Assembly: GCA_902773195.1 (NCBI GenBank)
Contig: CACYDL010000018.1
Coordinates: 1 to 13,975, forward strand
Source: an uncultured Lachnospiraceae bacterium
GTDB lineage: Bacteria; Bacillota_A; Clostridia; Lachnospirales; Lachnospiraceae
Reading direction: 5' to 3'
DNA: 13,975 nt
In this document: positions 13,002 to 13,975 of the stretch, in pieces
Position numbering within the stretch: the stretch's first letter is position 1
Layout: the number at the start of each line of letters is the position of its first letter
The notes under the pieces: generated by a model
What the model was told of the DNA's origin: nothing
The model's input: the letters and a program-made list of their open reading frames with translations, nothing else
Databases searched by the model: none
Made by a program: the position numbers and the translations under genes

Positions 13002-13975
13002 TGATGATTCCTTCTGATCTGACTCGGCGACACGCCGAAATACTGCTTAAAGCTCCTGCTGAAATAGAATTCGTCGCTGTACCCTGCCCGCTCCGCGATA
13101 GCCCGCACGTCCTCCTCTTCCTGTTCGAGAAGCATCCGTCTCGCCTGCTCCAGCCGTATGGTCTTCAGATAATTCATCATGGAGATCCCCATGGTTTTCT
13201 TGAACAGCGAGCTCAGATAGGCCGCCGAGATCCCCAGCTGGTCCGCCACCTCGTTCTGGGAAAGAGCCGCGTTTCCGCTGTTCTCCCTGAGATACCGGCA
13301 GCACGCCTCGATCACCGGTATGGTCTTTTTCTCGGATTCCCGCGACCGGCTGCTGCGGATCATGCCCTCCGAGAGGCTGCAGAACCAGGCGCAGAACTCT
13401 TCCAGGGACTTCGCGTTTTTCAGCGCCGCCTCGATGCCGGAATACTCCATCAGGAGCTGTACCTCCACGCCGAGCATGCTGCCCGTCTCGGCCAGGCCGA
13501 TCATCAGACGGTTCGCGTCCGAGAGAATCCCCTGATAGCCGGGTTTTTCCGCGCGGATTTTATCAAAAACCCCGCATAGGATCTTCCTGCTGCGCTCTTC
13601 GTCCCCGCTTGACACCGCGTTCTGCAGATCCTTCACGTCCGCTGCCGTGACGCGGCTCCCGTGATTCCCGCTCTCCCAGATGCCGATCTCTCTGCCGTAG
13701 AGCCTGGCGCCGAGCAAGGCGCTCACGGACGACTGATATTTCTTCCTGAGCTCCCGGATGCCCTTCCCCTCCCGGCTGATTCCGATCTGAAGACGGTTCG
13801 GAAATCGTTCCCTCAGCCGTTCCGCGATGGCGGCCGCCGTCTCCGTTATCTCTTCGTCCGGGTACGGTCCGTAAAACAGGAATACCAGCGTATCGTCGTA
13901 GATATTCAGCAGGATGCTGAAGGGCCGCCGGCCCGGGATCTCCCGCGCGGCCATGACCGCCTCCCGGCAGTTCTC
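12995..13975 (-). CDS. AraC-family (YesN-like) transcriptional regulator, 5' end outside the window
   Basis: The visible 326 codons are open to the window edge, so the gene is partial at its 5' end; the first in-window ATG (13954) is not necessarily the start. The last about 105 residues are a full AraC-type DNA-binding domain with two helix-turn-helix units: LSQNEVADQLGISAAYLSSLFKK and VRAIAERAGYSDEFYFSRSFKQYFGVSPSQIRR. The preceding part resembles the degenerate GGDEF-like linker of YesN response regulators (LVFLFYGPYPDEEI, LQIGISREGKGIRELRKKY). A phosphoreceiver domain and a partner YesM sensor kinase would lie upstream if this is a two-component regulator; neither can be seen here. It is the likely activator of the transporter operon that begins 154 bases after its stop. 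Confidence 0.9.
   Translation of the reverse strand, partial: ENCREAVMAAREIPGRRPFSILLNIYDDTLVFLFYGPYPDEEITETAAAIAERLRERFPNRLQIGISREGKGIRELRKKYQSSVSALLGARLYGREIGIWESGNHGSRVTAADVKDLQNAVSSGDEERSRKILCGVFDKIRAEKPGYQGILSDANRLMIGLAETGSMLGVEVQLLMEYSGIEAALKNAKSLEEFCAWFCSLSEGMIRSSRSRESEKKTIPVIEACCRYLRENSGNAALSQNEVADQLGISAAYLSSLFKKTMGISMMNYLKTIRLEQARRMLLEQEEEDVRAIAERAGYSDEFYFSRSFKQYFGVSPSQIRRNHQG

Overview
The window looks like part of a GC-rich (mostly about 60-68% G+C by local counts) Bacillota chromosome, probably a Clostridia/Lachnospiraceae-like gut anaerobe. The reasons are strong AGGAGG ribosome binding sites, a CUT1-type sugar ABC importer with no ATPase gene beside it, a YesN/AraC-type regulator, a DUF5107-TPR protein and a CdaR-GntP-glycerate kinase cluster. 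The taxonomic call is inference. One thing argues against it: the solute-binding protein has a signal peptidase I leader instead of the lipoprotein leader usual in Gram-positive bacteria. No rRNA, tRNA, CRISPR, insertion sequence or phage gene was seen.

Plus-strand region (1-4400): a CdaR-type sugar-diacid/hydroxyacid regulator is followed by a 255-base intergenic region rich in structure. That region holds three direct repeats about 40 bases apart, a nested palindrome ATTTGTG-N7-CACAAAT inside a GC-rich stem, and an extended -10 promoter. A GntP-family permease and a type I glycerate kinase follow, and together they look like a glycerate (or related hydroxyacid) uptake and phosphorylation operon. 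A strong terminator overlaps the kinase stop codon. Beyond it lies an AT-richer, roughly 84-residue remnant resembling the C-terminus of a LarA-like (nickel-pincer, DUF2088) racemase, followed by its own terminator.

Minus-strand region (13975-4410, read right to left): the 3' part of a YesN-like AraC-family regulator ends in a terminator. A promoter then drives a compact six-gene operon: solute-binding protein, two CUT1 permeases, a VOC (glyoxalase-fold) protein, an L-fucose-isomerase-like protein and a 1103-residue DUF5107-TPR protein. A perfect 13-bp hairpin lies between the binding-protein gene and the permeases. The operon ends at a minus-strand terminator that faces the plus-strand one.

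Working picture: the regulator senses a carbohydrate, directly or through an unseen kinase, and the importer brings it in using an ATPase encoded elsewhere. The VOC protein, the isomerase-like enzyme and the mutarotase-like DUF5107 protein then process it in the cytoplasm. The operon has no recognisable glycoside hydrolase, kinase or aldolase, so the substrate and chemistry cannot be assigned. This is the best candidate for an undescribed system in the window.
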